Shown here piece by piece: positions 40,469-48,614 of a stretch of DNA of 64,000 nucleotides. The stretch's first letter is position 1. Each line of letters opens with the position of its first letter. The notes under the pieces were generated by a model that worked only from the letters and a program-made list of their open reading frames with translations, ran no database searches and had not been told where the DNA came from. The stretch is from positions 11,239 through 75,238 of the forward strand of contig CAJNCV010000011.1 of the NCBI GenBank assembly GCA_905221385.1, given 5' to 3'. The DNA comes from a bacterium. GTDB taxonomy: Bacteria; Bacillota; Bacilli; Lactobacillales; Streptococcaceae. Position numbers and translations under genes: made by a program.

Positions 40469-41704
40469 ATGGCAAGAACCAATTTTCAAGATGTCTATGT
40501 CGATGAGAAAGGACAATTTTATTATGAAGTCAGTTTAGGTACTGACAAAGTAACAGGAAAACGAATCAAGCGAAAAGCACGAAAAAATGAGAATGGAAAG
40601 AAATTTTCATCTGCTAAAGAAGCTTACACAGAAGCCATCAGAATCAAGAATGACTACTTGCAGTCAAATGGTTATTCAAATTATGATTTAACCTATGAGC
40701 AGTTCATGAATGCAAGTTATCTTCCCTACTATGAATCTGAAGTTAGTCAGCATACTTATTCTACCCGTCAGCCTTCTTTGAAATTAATAATCAAGCGCTT
40801 TGGAAAGAAAAAGCTAAAGGATATTTCTGTTCGAGATGTTCAAAACTTCAGGACTTGGCTTCTCTCAAAAAACGGCGGAAATTATTCTCAGGCTTATGCT
40901 GCTCTCACCTTTGGAACCTTTCGAAAGACCTTGGATTTCGCCGTTGATATGCAATATCTTGATAGTAATATCTCTATGAAGGTGAAGGCTATCCCAAAAG
41001 GTAAAAGTGTTGTTGAGTACTGGACAAAGAAAGAATTCGAAGAGGTCATTAGTAATATTTTTATTGAAGACTTCTATGAGCATTTATGCTTTGTACTTCT
41101 CTGGCTTTACTTTTGTACCGGTATTCGTGTAAACGAGGGAACCGCTCTCTGGTGGAATAATGTAGACTTTGAGAAAAAAGAGCTAAGAATCAATCATATG
41201 CTAATCATGAAGAATAAAAAGAATTGGACACGTCAGAATCACACAAAAACTGACTCTGGACTGCGGACAATCTCATTAGACGATGATACTATTGCAGTTC
41301 TCAAAGATTGGAAAGAGCGTCAATCAAAATTAGGGAAATTCCAATTCATCCTTAGTTATGATGGTAATCCTATGCTGAAATCAACCATTTCACGAATTAT
41401 TAAGCGTTATTCAAAATTAGCAAATGTTCCTGAAATTCAAGCAAAAGGACTACGACATTCTCACGCTTCATACCTTATCAATGAACTCAATGCCTCTGTA
41501 TTGATTGTGTCAAAGCGCTTAGGTCACTCTAGCCCAGAAATCACTTTGAAGCACTACGCTCACCTCTGGAGTGGTGTAGATAAAGAGATAGCTGAGAATA
41601 TGTCAGGACTAATCAATATTAGCCACCCAGAGCAAACTTCTGTGAACTTCAATGGCAACCAAGCATTATCGAAAGTGTCGCCAAAATCGTCTCCAAAAAC
41701 TTAA
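40469..41704 (+). CDS. int: Tyrosine recombinase / site-specific integrase
   Basis: 411 residues from ATG 40469 (Shine-Dalgarno AGCAGG); upstream in-frame codons overlap the DUF3173 gene. AP2-like N-terminal arm-binding region (VYVDEKGQFYYEVSLGTDKVTGK), SAM-like core-binding domain (about 70-165), catalytic domain with Arg in CTGIRVNEGTALWW, the HxxR box KGLRHSHASYL, LGHSSPEITLKHY with His/Trp-position His and the nucleophilic Tyr. Tn916-Int branch. Located 50 bases from the right repeat, as expected for the enzyme that inserted this element in guaA. Confidence 0.93.
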   Translation: MARTNFQDVYVDEKGQFYYEVSLGTDKVTGKRIKRKARKNENGKKFSSAKEAYTEAIRIKNDYLQSNGYSNYDLTYEQFMNASYLPYYESEVSQHTYSTRQPSLKLIIKRFGKKKLKDISVRDVQNFRTWLLSKNGGNYSQAYAALTFGTFRKTLDFAVDMQYLDSNISMKVKAIPKGKSVVEYWTKKEFEEVISNIFIEDFYEHLCFVLLWLYFCTGIRVNEGTALWWNNVDFEKKELRINHMLIMKNKKNWTRQNHTKTDSGLRTISLDDDTIAVLKDWKERQSKLGKFQFILSYDGNPMLKSTISRIIKRYSKLANVPEIQAKGLRHSHASYLINELNASVLIVSKRLGHSSPEITLKHYAHLWSGVDKEIAENMSGLINISHPEQTSVNFNGNQALSKVSPKSSPKT

Positions 41705-41754
41705 TTATTAGCTGAAAGCACTGTTATATCAACGTTTCTAAGTACCTAGTTAGT

Positions 41755-41777
41755 CGTTGAGTGGGAATGATGTATAA
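41755..41777. repeat. attR: right direct repeat
   Basis: CGTTGAGTGGGAAT (41755-41768) is identical to the left repeat; the following nine bases differ at two positions, both A to G. Confidence 0.85.
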
Positions 41778-41872
41778 ACATGATTTGAAGTGAAATGGTT
41801 GATTTAACAGCATTTTCAGTTATTATAAAAGGTTAAAAATCAATCAAAATTGATTGGTTCCCCACCAAAAAC

Positions 41873-41904
41873 CCCACCAGAAATATTCTGATGGGATTTT
41901 TTTT
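41873..41904 (+). terminator. Terminator after the right att site
   Basis: CCCACCAGAA (41873-41882) and TTCTGATGGG (41886-41895) pair with one mismatch, followed by eight T. Another inverted repeat, AATCAAT/ATTGATT, lies just before it (41839-41855). Confidence 0.65.
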
Positions 41905-42058
41905 ATATTAAATTTTATTTTTCTATTATTCGATGCTTCGTTTTAATTTCAAAAATTTACCTTTAATCACTTCTATAGTTTCCTTGATTAAAATACATAA
42001 TTTACATTTAAATTGTTATTGTTTTGTACATTTAATATACGGAGTGCATTAAAAATTA

Positions 42059-42646
42059 TCACAAATATCTTTCAATATACTCTATGAATATAAAAGGTTC
42101 TATATCCTTGTGAGGGAGACCTTTAGATAGAGTAAGACATTGTTTTGCTGTCCCTTTTCCTGGTCGATAGTAAAATGTTCTAATCCCTTGAAGAAACATT
42201 CCAAAACTCGAATGACGTTCCGAGGCTGTCATCTCATCTAAATATTTGTCAACAGCTAAAGCGAATATATTTCCATAATACCTATCATCATCAAATCTTG
42301 TTCTAGTCATATAATCTCGAATATCATAAAGCATGGATCTCATATTTTGATAATTTGGTGCCCCAGCTAACTTTCGACTCGCTCGACATATTCCATCAAC
42401 ATAACTATATGCATCGTTTACAAAATTAAATTCCCAACACCTCTTAGAATCAAAATACTTGTATTCCAAATCTAACTGTGATTTTAATGACCGTAAGATA
42501 GTTAGCGCTGTACTATTGTCATTATTTTTTATAGCCAAATAAGCTTCTTCAACTCCAATAGTATAAAATTCAATATGCTGGTTAATTTCAAAACCTAAAA
42601 CGCCTGTAATATCAAATTTAAGTAAATCATATTGTAAAGTAATCAT
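42059..42646 (-). CDS. Unrecognised 195-aa protein downstream of the Gabija-like pair
   Basis: No family recognised. Soluble, acidic, predicted mainly helical; aromatic/charged stretches (KYFDSKRCWEFNFVNDAYSYVD, RTRFDDDRYYGNIFALAVDKYLDE) but no clear catalytic motif or membrane span. It lies 37 bases after the UvrD-like gene on the same strand, and its promoter, if separate, is not evident, so it is probably the third gene of the same transcript. Codon use is AT-rich like its neighbours. An accessory role in defence is inference from position alone. Confidence 0.65.
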   Translation of the reverse strand: MITLQYDLLKFDITGVLGFEINQHIEFYTIGVEEAYLAIKNNDNSTALTILRSLKSQLDLEYKYFDSKRCWEFNFVNDAYSYVDGICRASRKLAGAPNYQNMRSMLYDIRDYMTRTRFDDDRYYGNIFALAVDKYLDEMTASERHSSFGMFLQGIRTFYYRPGKGTAKQCLTLSKGLPHKDIEPFIFIEYIERYL

Positions 42647-42683
42647 ATCTCCTCCTTATCTAAAACTAACCAAATAGAATAGT

Positions 42684-44606
42684 TTACTCATCAATTAAAG
42701 TTGAAACATCGACAATATCACTCTCTTCAAAATATTTTTGTGCTTTTTCAATAATCTGTCTATCATTACTTGGCATATAAATAATTAAATTTTTCATAGC
42801 TCTAGTAATGGTGACGTAAAATAATTTTCTCGTTCTATTTTGAACCTTCTCACTTGTAGAACCTTTGCCAAATAGAGTATCAAAATTATATTGATTCCAT
42901 TTTCCATTATCTAACAAAATTAAGACATTCTCATACTCACTGCCTTTAACCTTATGCTGAGTTATGACAGACACATATTCTCTGAGATAGGCAATACTAT
43001 TGACATATTCTTGAAATGGCATTATCTTAAGTCTCGACCATAAATAATATCCCTTATTGTTAATAAAATTAGTAAATAAGTCATCCTTTGAGATTAGTTC
43101 ATGTTCCTCTGCAAGTTCTATTACTTTTCCAATTGTAATATCAGCAGCAGAGATTTCTGTCATAACTTTAGATAGACTAATTTTATCTCTGGACGAAGTT
43201 ATTTTAAACTTAGTAATACGTAAAAATTCATTATGCTTACCTGTTTTATATAGTTCTACTAACTCATAGACTAAATCCAACCTTTTAAGAATCCTATCCC
43301 TATCTGTGCCCGCTTCATATCTACTGTTTAACCCATTAAATTTATAAGATAATAGCGATTCTTTATTAACTTTACTCTTATTACTAACTTCTTCAAACGA
43401 GCATGTCTTAATTTCATCGTAAAAAGCTGATAGTTCTGGATTGGATTTAATCTCACCAACTATTAAGGGACCACCCCTTCTAACAACTATTTGAGCTTCT
43501 TCTACTAGTTCTTCAAATGATTTTCCTTCATCAACTATCTTGTTTGCACTAATTCTCTTCCTCATTTCTGTAATTAAATTTACAAATAAATCAGAATTAT
43601 ATAATTCAAATAGTTTAGAGAAACCAGCCATTTCTGCATTAAGTTTATGTGTTAAGCGTAATTCCTTTGTTTTTTTAGATATATCAAATCCTAAATCTCT
43701 ATATAATTTACTATTTCTAAGGACATTAAGTGCATCAGTATCATTCCCATAGACAAATTTAACTGTTCCTGTAATGATACTCCCATTGTGCATATTGGGA
43801 GCTGTGTCATCGTTAGAGGGAGTTTGAATCAAACCATCAATTCTAAATTTATTGGCTAAATCAATAACTTTTTGAGGATTACGACGATTTTGAGATTTTT
43901 GTATCTTTTCCAAATTATAAGACTCTAAGTCTCCTACTCCTGCATCATAAATTGCTTGCATAGAATCTCCAAAAAAACCTACAATATTCTTCTTTGTACT
44001 TTTTGGGAGATGCTCCAACAAAATTTTTACAATTAATGGACTTGTATCTTGATATTCGTCAACAAAAATATAGTTTGTAATATCCGCCAGAATATCGCAT
44101 AGTTTCCTATATTTCGAAAACATTTTTTCAGCAACTATAAGAAGATGATCATGACTTATTTGAACTTTATTTTCGGATATATTCATAGAATACCATTCAG
44201 CATAGTCAACACGAACATTATCAAAGTAATCAAGTGAGATAGTTTCTCGACCAGATAATTCTTTTGGGACAATGAATAATTTTTGGGTATCATCATTTAT
44301 TAATTCAACAAGGCATTCTTTAAGCTCTATTTGAAACCTTCCAATTATATGCCAAATAAACTCATGAATTGTCGATACCCATAAATTTTCATTAACGATC
44401 CGTGATTTTATCTCTGCAACAGCGTTGTTAGTATAGGTAATACATACAATTGATTTCTTGGGTTCTTCAATAGATATTTTTTCAATAATAGAAATTAGTG
44501 AATAAGTTTTTCCACTTCCGGCTCCACCTTCTAGAAGAAAATCATGGCCTCGTTTTATTGCTTCAAATACTTTCTCTACCTCTGGCTCTATTATTCTCTC
44601 AACCAT
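42684..44606 (-). CDS. UvrD/Rep-like helicase, GajB-like
   Basis: 640 residues, superfamily 1 helicase. Motif I GGAGSGKT (27-34), motif Ia IVCITYTNNAVAEIKSR, motif II FVDEYQDTSPL, motif III GFFGDSMQAIYD, and the C-terminal SQH-like HKVKGSEYENVLILLD and FYVTITRAMKNLIIY. In Gabija systems a UvrD-like GajB works with the nuclease GajA. The start overlaps the end of the OLD-nuclease gene by 16 bases, which implies coupled synthesis. It is longer than the best-studied GajB (about 500 aa), so it may belong to a related OLD-helicase pair rather than classical Gabija. Confidence 0.82.
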   Translation of the reverse strand: MVERIIEPEVEKVFEAIKRGHDFLLEGGAGSGKTYSLISIIEKISIEEPKKSIVCITYTNNAVAEIKSRIVNENLWVSTIHEFIWHIIGRFQIELKECLVELINDDTQKLFIVPKELSGRETISLDYFDNVRVDYAEWYSMNISENKVQISHDHLLIVAEKMFSKYRKLCDILADITNYIFVDEYQDTSPLIVKILLEHLPKSTKKNIVGFFGDSMQAIYDAGVGDLESYNLEKIQKSQNRRNPQKVIDLANKFRIDGLIQTPSNDDTAPNMHNGSIITGTVKFVYGNDTDALNVLRNSKLYRDLGFDISKKTKELRLTHKLNAEMAGFSKLFELYNSDLFVNLITEMRKRISANKIVDEGKSFEELVEEAQIVVRRGGPLIVGEIKSNPELSAFYDEIKTCSFEEVSNKSKVNKESLLSYKFNGLNSRYEAGTDRDRILKRLDLVYELVELYKTGKHNEFLRITKFKITSSRDKISLSKVMTEISAADITIGKVIELAEEHELISKDDLFTNFINNKGYYLWSRLKIMPFQEYVNSIAYLREYVSVITQHKVKGSEYENVLILLDNGKWNQYNFDTLFGKGSTSEKVQNRTRKLFYVTITRAMKNLIIYMPSNDRQIIEKAQKYFEESDIVDVSTLIDE

Positions 44607-46621
44607 AATAACCCCTCCTCAATATATTTGGGAACTTTCCAAGTGTTTTCTTCGCCTTCAAAATATAATAAACTTGATGCAAATGCAGATTTTTTGTTCA
44701 CTTTATCTCTAGCAAATTTATAGAAATCCTCTATTTCACTATCATCAAAGTTTTTTAAAGCTTCAAATTTAATAAGACCTTCTTTTTGATTAATAATGAA
44801 TTGTTTATTTAAACTGATAAAGGCATCCTCAAAGCTAGCAGGCTGATAACTACTTTCATCTTCAGGAATTTGGTATGCAATACGAATTCTATTATCTGAT
44901 GTTATTTTTTCTGCAAAACTCTTTTTAGCTACCATTGAAAATACTTCATCCCCAGAAATGTCAAAAAAACTTTTAATTGAAGTATTTGTTGTAGAGGTAG
45001 CATATTCTGCCGAGCAAGAAGTCAAGCGATTATTTCCATTTTTATTCGCAGGATCAATATCCGTAATTATCAATACTTTTATTCCTAAAAAGTCAAATAA
45101 CTTCCTAAACACTTGTGAATGAGCTCCTGTTTCAATGATTGAAATATTTTGCGAGAGCAAAGGCATAACATTAGAATCTTGCTCTATTGGATTAGCTATA
45201 TCCACTTTCTGCATCATCGTTGGAAGTAATATCCTTTCAGTATCACCTTCAATACAGATTACTTTATCTGCAAAAAATAATTCACTGCTATTAAGAGTGA
45301 GGTACTGTTTTACAAATCTATATCCTAATTGATCCTCTCTATATTCTTCTTTCAATGAATTAAAAGCTTTTGATATTGCTTTGCCATTGTCACGCTTAAA
45401 ATAAATTAAATCATCAAAGTTACAGTCAGACACTATGTGAGATGAGTGAGTTGTGATTACAGTTTGAATACTGCTAGTCTCTTCACTTACTTTTAATTCA
45501 TCATCGTGTTCTTTTAGTAAACCTTTGATATTCTTGATAAAAATATATTGTAATTGTGGATGCGTATGAGATTCTGGCTCCTCAATATAAACTAGATTAA
45601 TATCAGCAGGATCACTTTTTATACCCGCCATCAATGTCTCAATTTCAAAAATCATTCCGTATAGATTCAAATATCCCAGTCCATTGAATGATTCTGGTAA
45701 TAAACTATCATCATGCTTATAATATAGCGTCGTATTGTTACTTAAAATATCTTTCTCAGACAGTGATGAATGAATTGTCAACTCTGCTTCACTATCATTT
45801 CCACCAAATTTTTTGACTCGCTCAAAGACTTGAGTAAATATACCTTCATTGCTATCATCACCACTATAGGCTTTCGTTAAAGCCTCATCTGCCTTTAAAA
45901 TTGCAGATTGAAGTAAAGTATTTGCATTGCTGTCAATATCTTCACCATTATTTAATTTATAAAATAGATTTGACGTCTTAGACAATGAATGATTATTTTC
46001 TTTATTAGAGACTTCTCGACTAGCACTAATCCCTCTTACTTTAATAATTTTATGAACATCATCCATTTTAAGTAAATTAGATTTTTCTTCTGTTAATTCT
46101 TGAGTAGAAGGATTGTATCCCAGTGAGTAAACCTGCATTTCAAAAAATTCACTCATATTTTTCTTCATGAACAACTCAAACTTTGAAAACTCATTTATAA
46201 AATCACAAGCCAAACTACTTATCTCGCGAAGCTTTTTAGTAGGTATTATATACGAGAATTCAAGAATAATAAGATTGTTATCCGGATTTAAATCCATCAT
46301 AAATCCTTGAATGTTTTGATAAGAATCTAATTCTGAGTATTGAATCCAAATTTGAAGATTAATTCCTAAAATAGACTCTAATTCTGAATCAGGAGTATCC
46401 GAGACCTTTTTTATATTTTCAAAAATTACTTTTCTATGATCTAAATTTATATCTTCCCAGGTTAAACTAGAACTTTTATTGATTATCTTATTCAATACAG
46501 ATAAAACTGAGGTTTTGCCGCAATTATTTTTCCCAACAATTAAAGACAATTCACTCTTCAATTCTAAAGAAAAATCCTTCAATAGACGATAATTTTCAAT
46601 ATTAATTTTTTTAACTTTCAT
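44591..46621 (-). CDS. OLD-family ATPase/TOPRIM nuclease, GajA-like
   Basis: 676 residues. N-terminal SMC/ABC-type ATPase (KKINIENYRLLKDF, Walker A GKNNCGKT at 30-37; late half LVYIEEPESHTHPQLQ with Walker B, then TTHSSHIVSD). The C-terminal TOPRIM nuclease domain has VICIEGDTERILLPTMM (Glu458) and ITDIDPANKNGN (D521, D523). With the adjacent UvrD-like gene this is the class 2 OLD / Gabija arrangement, an anti-phage system in which the nuclease cuts DNA on nucleotide depletion. Length exceeds the reference GajA (about 580 aa). Shine-Dalgarno AAAGG is present. Confidence 0.83.
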   Translation of the reverse strand: MKVKKINIENYRLLKDFSLELKSELSLIVGKNNCGKTSVLSVLNKIINKSSSLTWEDINLDHRKVIFENIKKVSDTPDSELESILGINLQIWIQYSELDSYQNIQGFMMDLNPDNNLIILEFSYIIPTKKLREISSLACDFINEFSKFELFMKKNMSEFFEMQVYSLGYNPSTQELTEEKSNLLKMDDVHKIIKVRGISASREVSNKENNHSLSKTSNLFYKLNNGEDIDSNANTLLQSAILKADEALTKAYSGDDSNEGIFTQVFERVKKFGGNDSEAELTIHSSLSEKDILSNNTTLYYKHDDSLLPESFNGLGYLNLYGMIFEIETLMAGIKSDPADINLVYIEEPESHTHPQLQYIFIKNIKGLLKEHDDELKVSEETSSIQTVITTHSSHIVSDCNFDDLIYFKRDNGKAISKAFNSLKEEYREDQLGYRFVKQYLTLNSSELFFADKVICIEGDTERILLPTMMQKVDIANPIEQDSNVMPLLSQNISIIETGAHSQVFRKLFDFLGIKVLIITDIDPANKNGNNRLTSCSAEYATSTTNTSIKSFFDISGDEVFSMVAKKSFAEKITSDNRIRIAYQIPEDESSYQPASFEDAFISLNKQFIINQKEGLIKFEALKNFDDSEIEDFYKFARDKVNKKSAFASSLLYFEGEENTWKVPKYIEEGLLWLRE

Positions 46622-47009
46622 AAATTCTACCTTTTTTCATTTTCATAAAGTCCCCTCAATCTTTGCGTCCTAATTTCTACATTTCTTAACACTAATTTAT
46701 TTTTCTAAAATTAAAGTTTGGAATGCATCTACTACTATGATTCACATGCTTTAAAGTTATAAATGAATAATCGTATTTCTTAAGAAAATTGAATTTACAA
46801 AAAAATTCTAAAGATTAATTTTAAAATGCTTTATAGCTTTTCAAACCTATTTTTAATATACTTGTAACGATTTATATAACTCTTCGTATTCTGATAAATC
46901 GTTTATAATTAAAAAAATATGATTTGAATGAAAATACTTGTTTAAAAATTATTTTCAGAAATTGGAATAGAAACTTTTTTAGCATCTCGAATTTTATAAT
47001 TTTAAACAA
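46622..47009. other. Non-coding AT-rich gap in the defence island
   Basis: 388 bases with no gene. It holds a 10-bp inverted repeat AACGATTTAT (46866-46875) / ATAAATCGTT (46894-46903) with an 18-base loop and no T-run, possibly an operator. On the minus strand a start-less run of about 31 codons ends at 46853 (contains NDLSEYEELYKSL) and overlaps this repeat; it may be a coding remnant. No confident promoter was identified. Confidence 0.4.
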
Positions 47010-47585
47010 CTAAATTACTTCTGAACTGTATATGTTCTTTTGTACTTTAAGATACTCTTTTAGATTAATAATTTTGTCGTTCTGATAAGTTTTTCTTTTA
47101 GTTTCATTATGATATACATAGTTGTTTGCTTCAGCTAACTGCTCTGTATAAGTCTTTACCAATTCAAATAATTCATCAAGAGATGTATCTAATTCTAATT
47201 TCTTTAGCAGAGATTCATTTTTATTTAAGAAATTTAAAAACTTATCAATATCTTTCTCAGTCAATTCTCCTTTTTGAGCGGTAATTAAATACTGAGTTAA
47301 CCTCTTTATTAAAGATTTTGATACACTATTCATTTGAATACTACGATAGCCGTAATAACCAATTCCTCCTACAGCTAAAACTCCTGCACCTATTAGTCCA
47401 ACTTTTATAGCCTTATTGCCGATTAATTTATTTGAAGTATCTTTAGAAAAATCTACAGCTTTGTGATGCTTAATAATCTGTCCCTTATTATTTCTGATAA
47501 CTGAACCAAATTGTTTGTATATACCTGATTCTAAGCCCTTTTGAATATCGTTGGGTATAACTAAATTAATATTATTAATAACCAT
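47010..47585 (-). CDS. Unrecognised 191-aa protein with one membrane segment
   Basis: No family recognised. N-terminal polar region (IPNDIQKGLESGIYKQF), one Gly-rich hydrophobic segment (about 60-82, VGLIGAGVLAVGGIGYYGY) flanked by lysines, then a long helical, charged region (about 90-180) that may form a coiled coil. It lies on the same strand as, and 388 bases upstream of, the OLD-nuclease gene. It could be a stand-alone membrane effector, an envelope protein, or cargo of the island. Very AT-rich. Shine-Dalgarno GGGAG lies near the ATG. Confidence 0.6.
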   Translation of the reverse strand: MVINNINLVIPNDIQKGLESGIYKQFGSVIRNNKGQIIKHHKAVDFSKDTSNKLIGNKAIKVGLIGAGVLAVGGIGYYGYRSIQMNSVSKSLIKRLTQYLITAQKGELTEKDIDKFLNFLNKNESLLKKLELDTSLDELFELVKTYTEQLAEANNYVYHNETKRKTYQNDKIINLKEYLKVQKNIYSSEVI

Positions 47586-47704
47586 AATAAAAACTCCCTT
47601 ATATAAACTTCTCTTAAATTATACCATCAAAAATGACTATTTGACACCCCAATATTAGGAAAATATCTCGACTCTCTACTCCTCTTTTTAAATCCCTGAA
47701 ACCA

Positions 47705-47713
47705 TGCTATAAT
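47705..47713 (+). promoter_or_regulatory. Extended -10 promoter upstream of bceA-like gene
   Basis: TGCTATAAT at 47705-47713; a second TATAAT lies at 47806-47811 closer to the gene. The roughly 100 bases between them are a likely regulator-binding stretch, but no clear repeat was resolved. Confidence 0.45.
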
Positions 47714-47840
47714 ATAGTAAGCATAAGTCCAATAACCTGACTATAAAAGTCGGCTATAAAGATTTCTTACATCATCCGTAAGTGTTATTCTACTCTGATT
47801 CATACTATAATAAAAGTAACAAAAGATGGAGGTGTTTCAC

Positions 47841-48614
47841 ATGGAAACAATTTTACGAGTAGAATCATTAAAAAAGCATTATGGAAAAGAGCCTAATATC
47901 ACTAAGGCCTTGAACGGCATATCTTTTCAAGTTGTCAAAGGCGAATTCTTAGGGATTATGGGAAGTAGTGGATCTGGGAAAACAACCCTTCTTAACTGTC
48001 TTGCCACTATCATCAAGCCAACTGACGGCTCCATTAAAATACAAGAAAAGGATTTAGGTCAGTTAAAAGGTAGTCAGTTAGCTGATTATCGTGGTAAGGA
48101 AATCGGCTACCTCTTTCAGAATTTTGAGCTTTTGGACAATCTGACAGCCAAAGAAAATATTTTACTCCCCTTGTCTTTGCACAAGGTCGATGCCAACGAA
48201 AGCAAGGTTCGGTTAGAATTGCTTTCCCAATATCTGGATATTTCTGAACTTCTGGATAAGTTCCCATCTCAATTATCAGGTGGTCAACGGCAAAGGGTAG
48301 CTGCTGCGCGCGCCTTGATTTTAGACCCTAAGATTGTATTTGCGGATGAGCCCACAGGGGCTTTGGATTCAAAAAATGCAACCATTTTGATGCAAAAATT
48401 ATCCGAAATGAATCAAGTGGAAGAAACCACCATTCTCATGGTGACCCACGATTCAGTTGCAGCCAGCTTTTGCAACCGCATCTTGTTTATCCAAGACGGA
48501 AAACTATTCCATGAAATCCGACGCGATTATCCAAGAGAAAGTCAGGAAGATTTTTACCACAGAATACTGAAGGTCATGGCTGCACTGGCTGGAGGTGATG
48601 GCAATGTTTTCTAA
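47841..48614 (+). CDS. BceA-like ABC transporter ATPase
   Basis: 257 residues from ATG 47841 (GGAGG 8 bases before); an upstream in-frame ATG coincides with the Shine-Dalgarno. MacB/BceA-type ATPase: Walker A GSSGSGKT, Q-loop FQNFELLDNL, signature LSGGQRQR, Walker B IVFADEPTGALDS, H-loop MVTHD. With BceB it removes cell-wall-targeting peptides such as bacitracin from their lipid target; the actual peptide is unknown. Overlaps the permease gene by 11 bases. Confidence 0.9.
   Translation: METILRVESLKKHYGKEPNITKALNGISFQVVKGEFLGIMGSSGSGKTTLLNCLATIIKPTDGSIKIQEKDLGQLKGSQLADYRGKEIGYLFQNFELLDNLTAKENILLPLSLHKVDANESKVRLELLSQYLDISELLDKFPSQLSGGQRQRVAAARALILDPKIVFADEPTGALDSKNATILMQKLSEMNQVEETTILMVTHDSVAASFCNRILFIQDGKLFHEIRRDYPRESQEDFYHRILKVMAALAGGDGNVF

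Larger units (their letters stand above)
32818..41777. mobile_element. Integrative and mobilizable element in guaA, about 8.9 kb
   Basis: Bounded by imperfect 23-bp direct repeats (21 of 23 match). It contains, in order: a frameshifted restriction endonuclease, a C5 methyltransferase and an unrecognised gene on the minus strand, two small genes, an FtsK/TcpA-like ATPase, a hairpin-rich origin-like region, a Rep_2-plus-helicase relaxase/initiator, a DUF3173 protein and a tyrosine integrase next to the right repeat. No type IV secretion genes are present, so it would need a helper conjugative element. This relaxase architecture and coupling protein type are known from streptococcal IMEs; the 3' end of guaA is a known integration site for elements of Gram-positives. 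Confidence 0.88.

Noticed and set aside
41779..47640. A third copy of the guaA core repeat closing the second island
   Set aside because: No GTTGAGTGGGAAT-like sequence was seen between 46.6 and 47.8 kb, so the right boundary of the island stays undefined.
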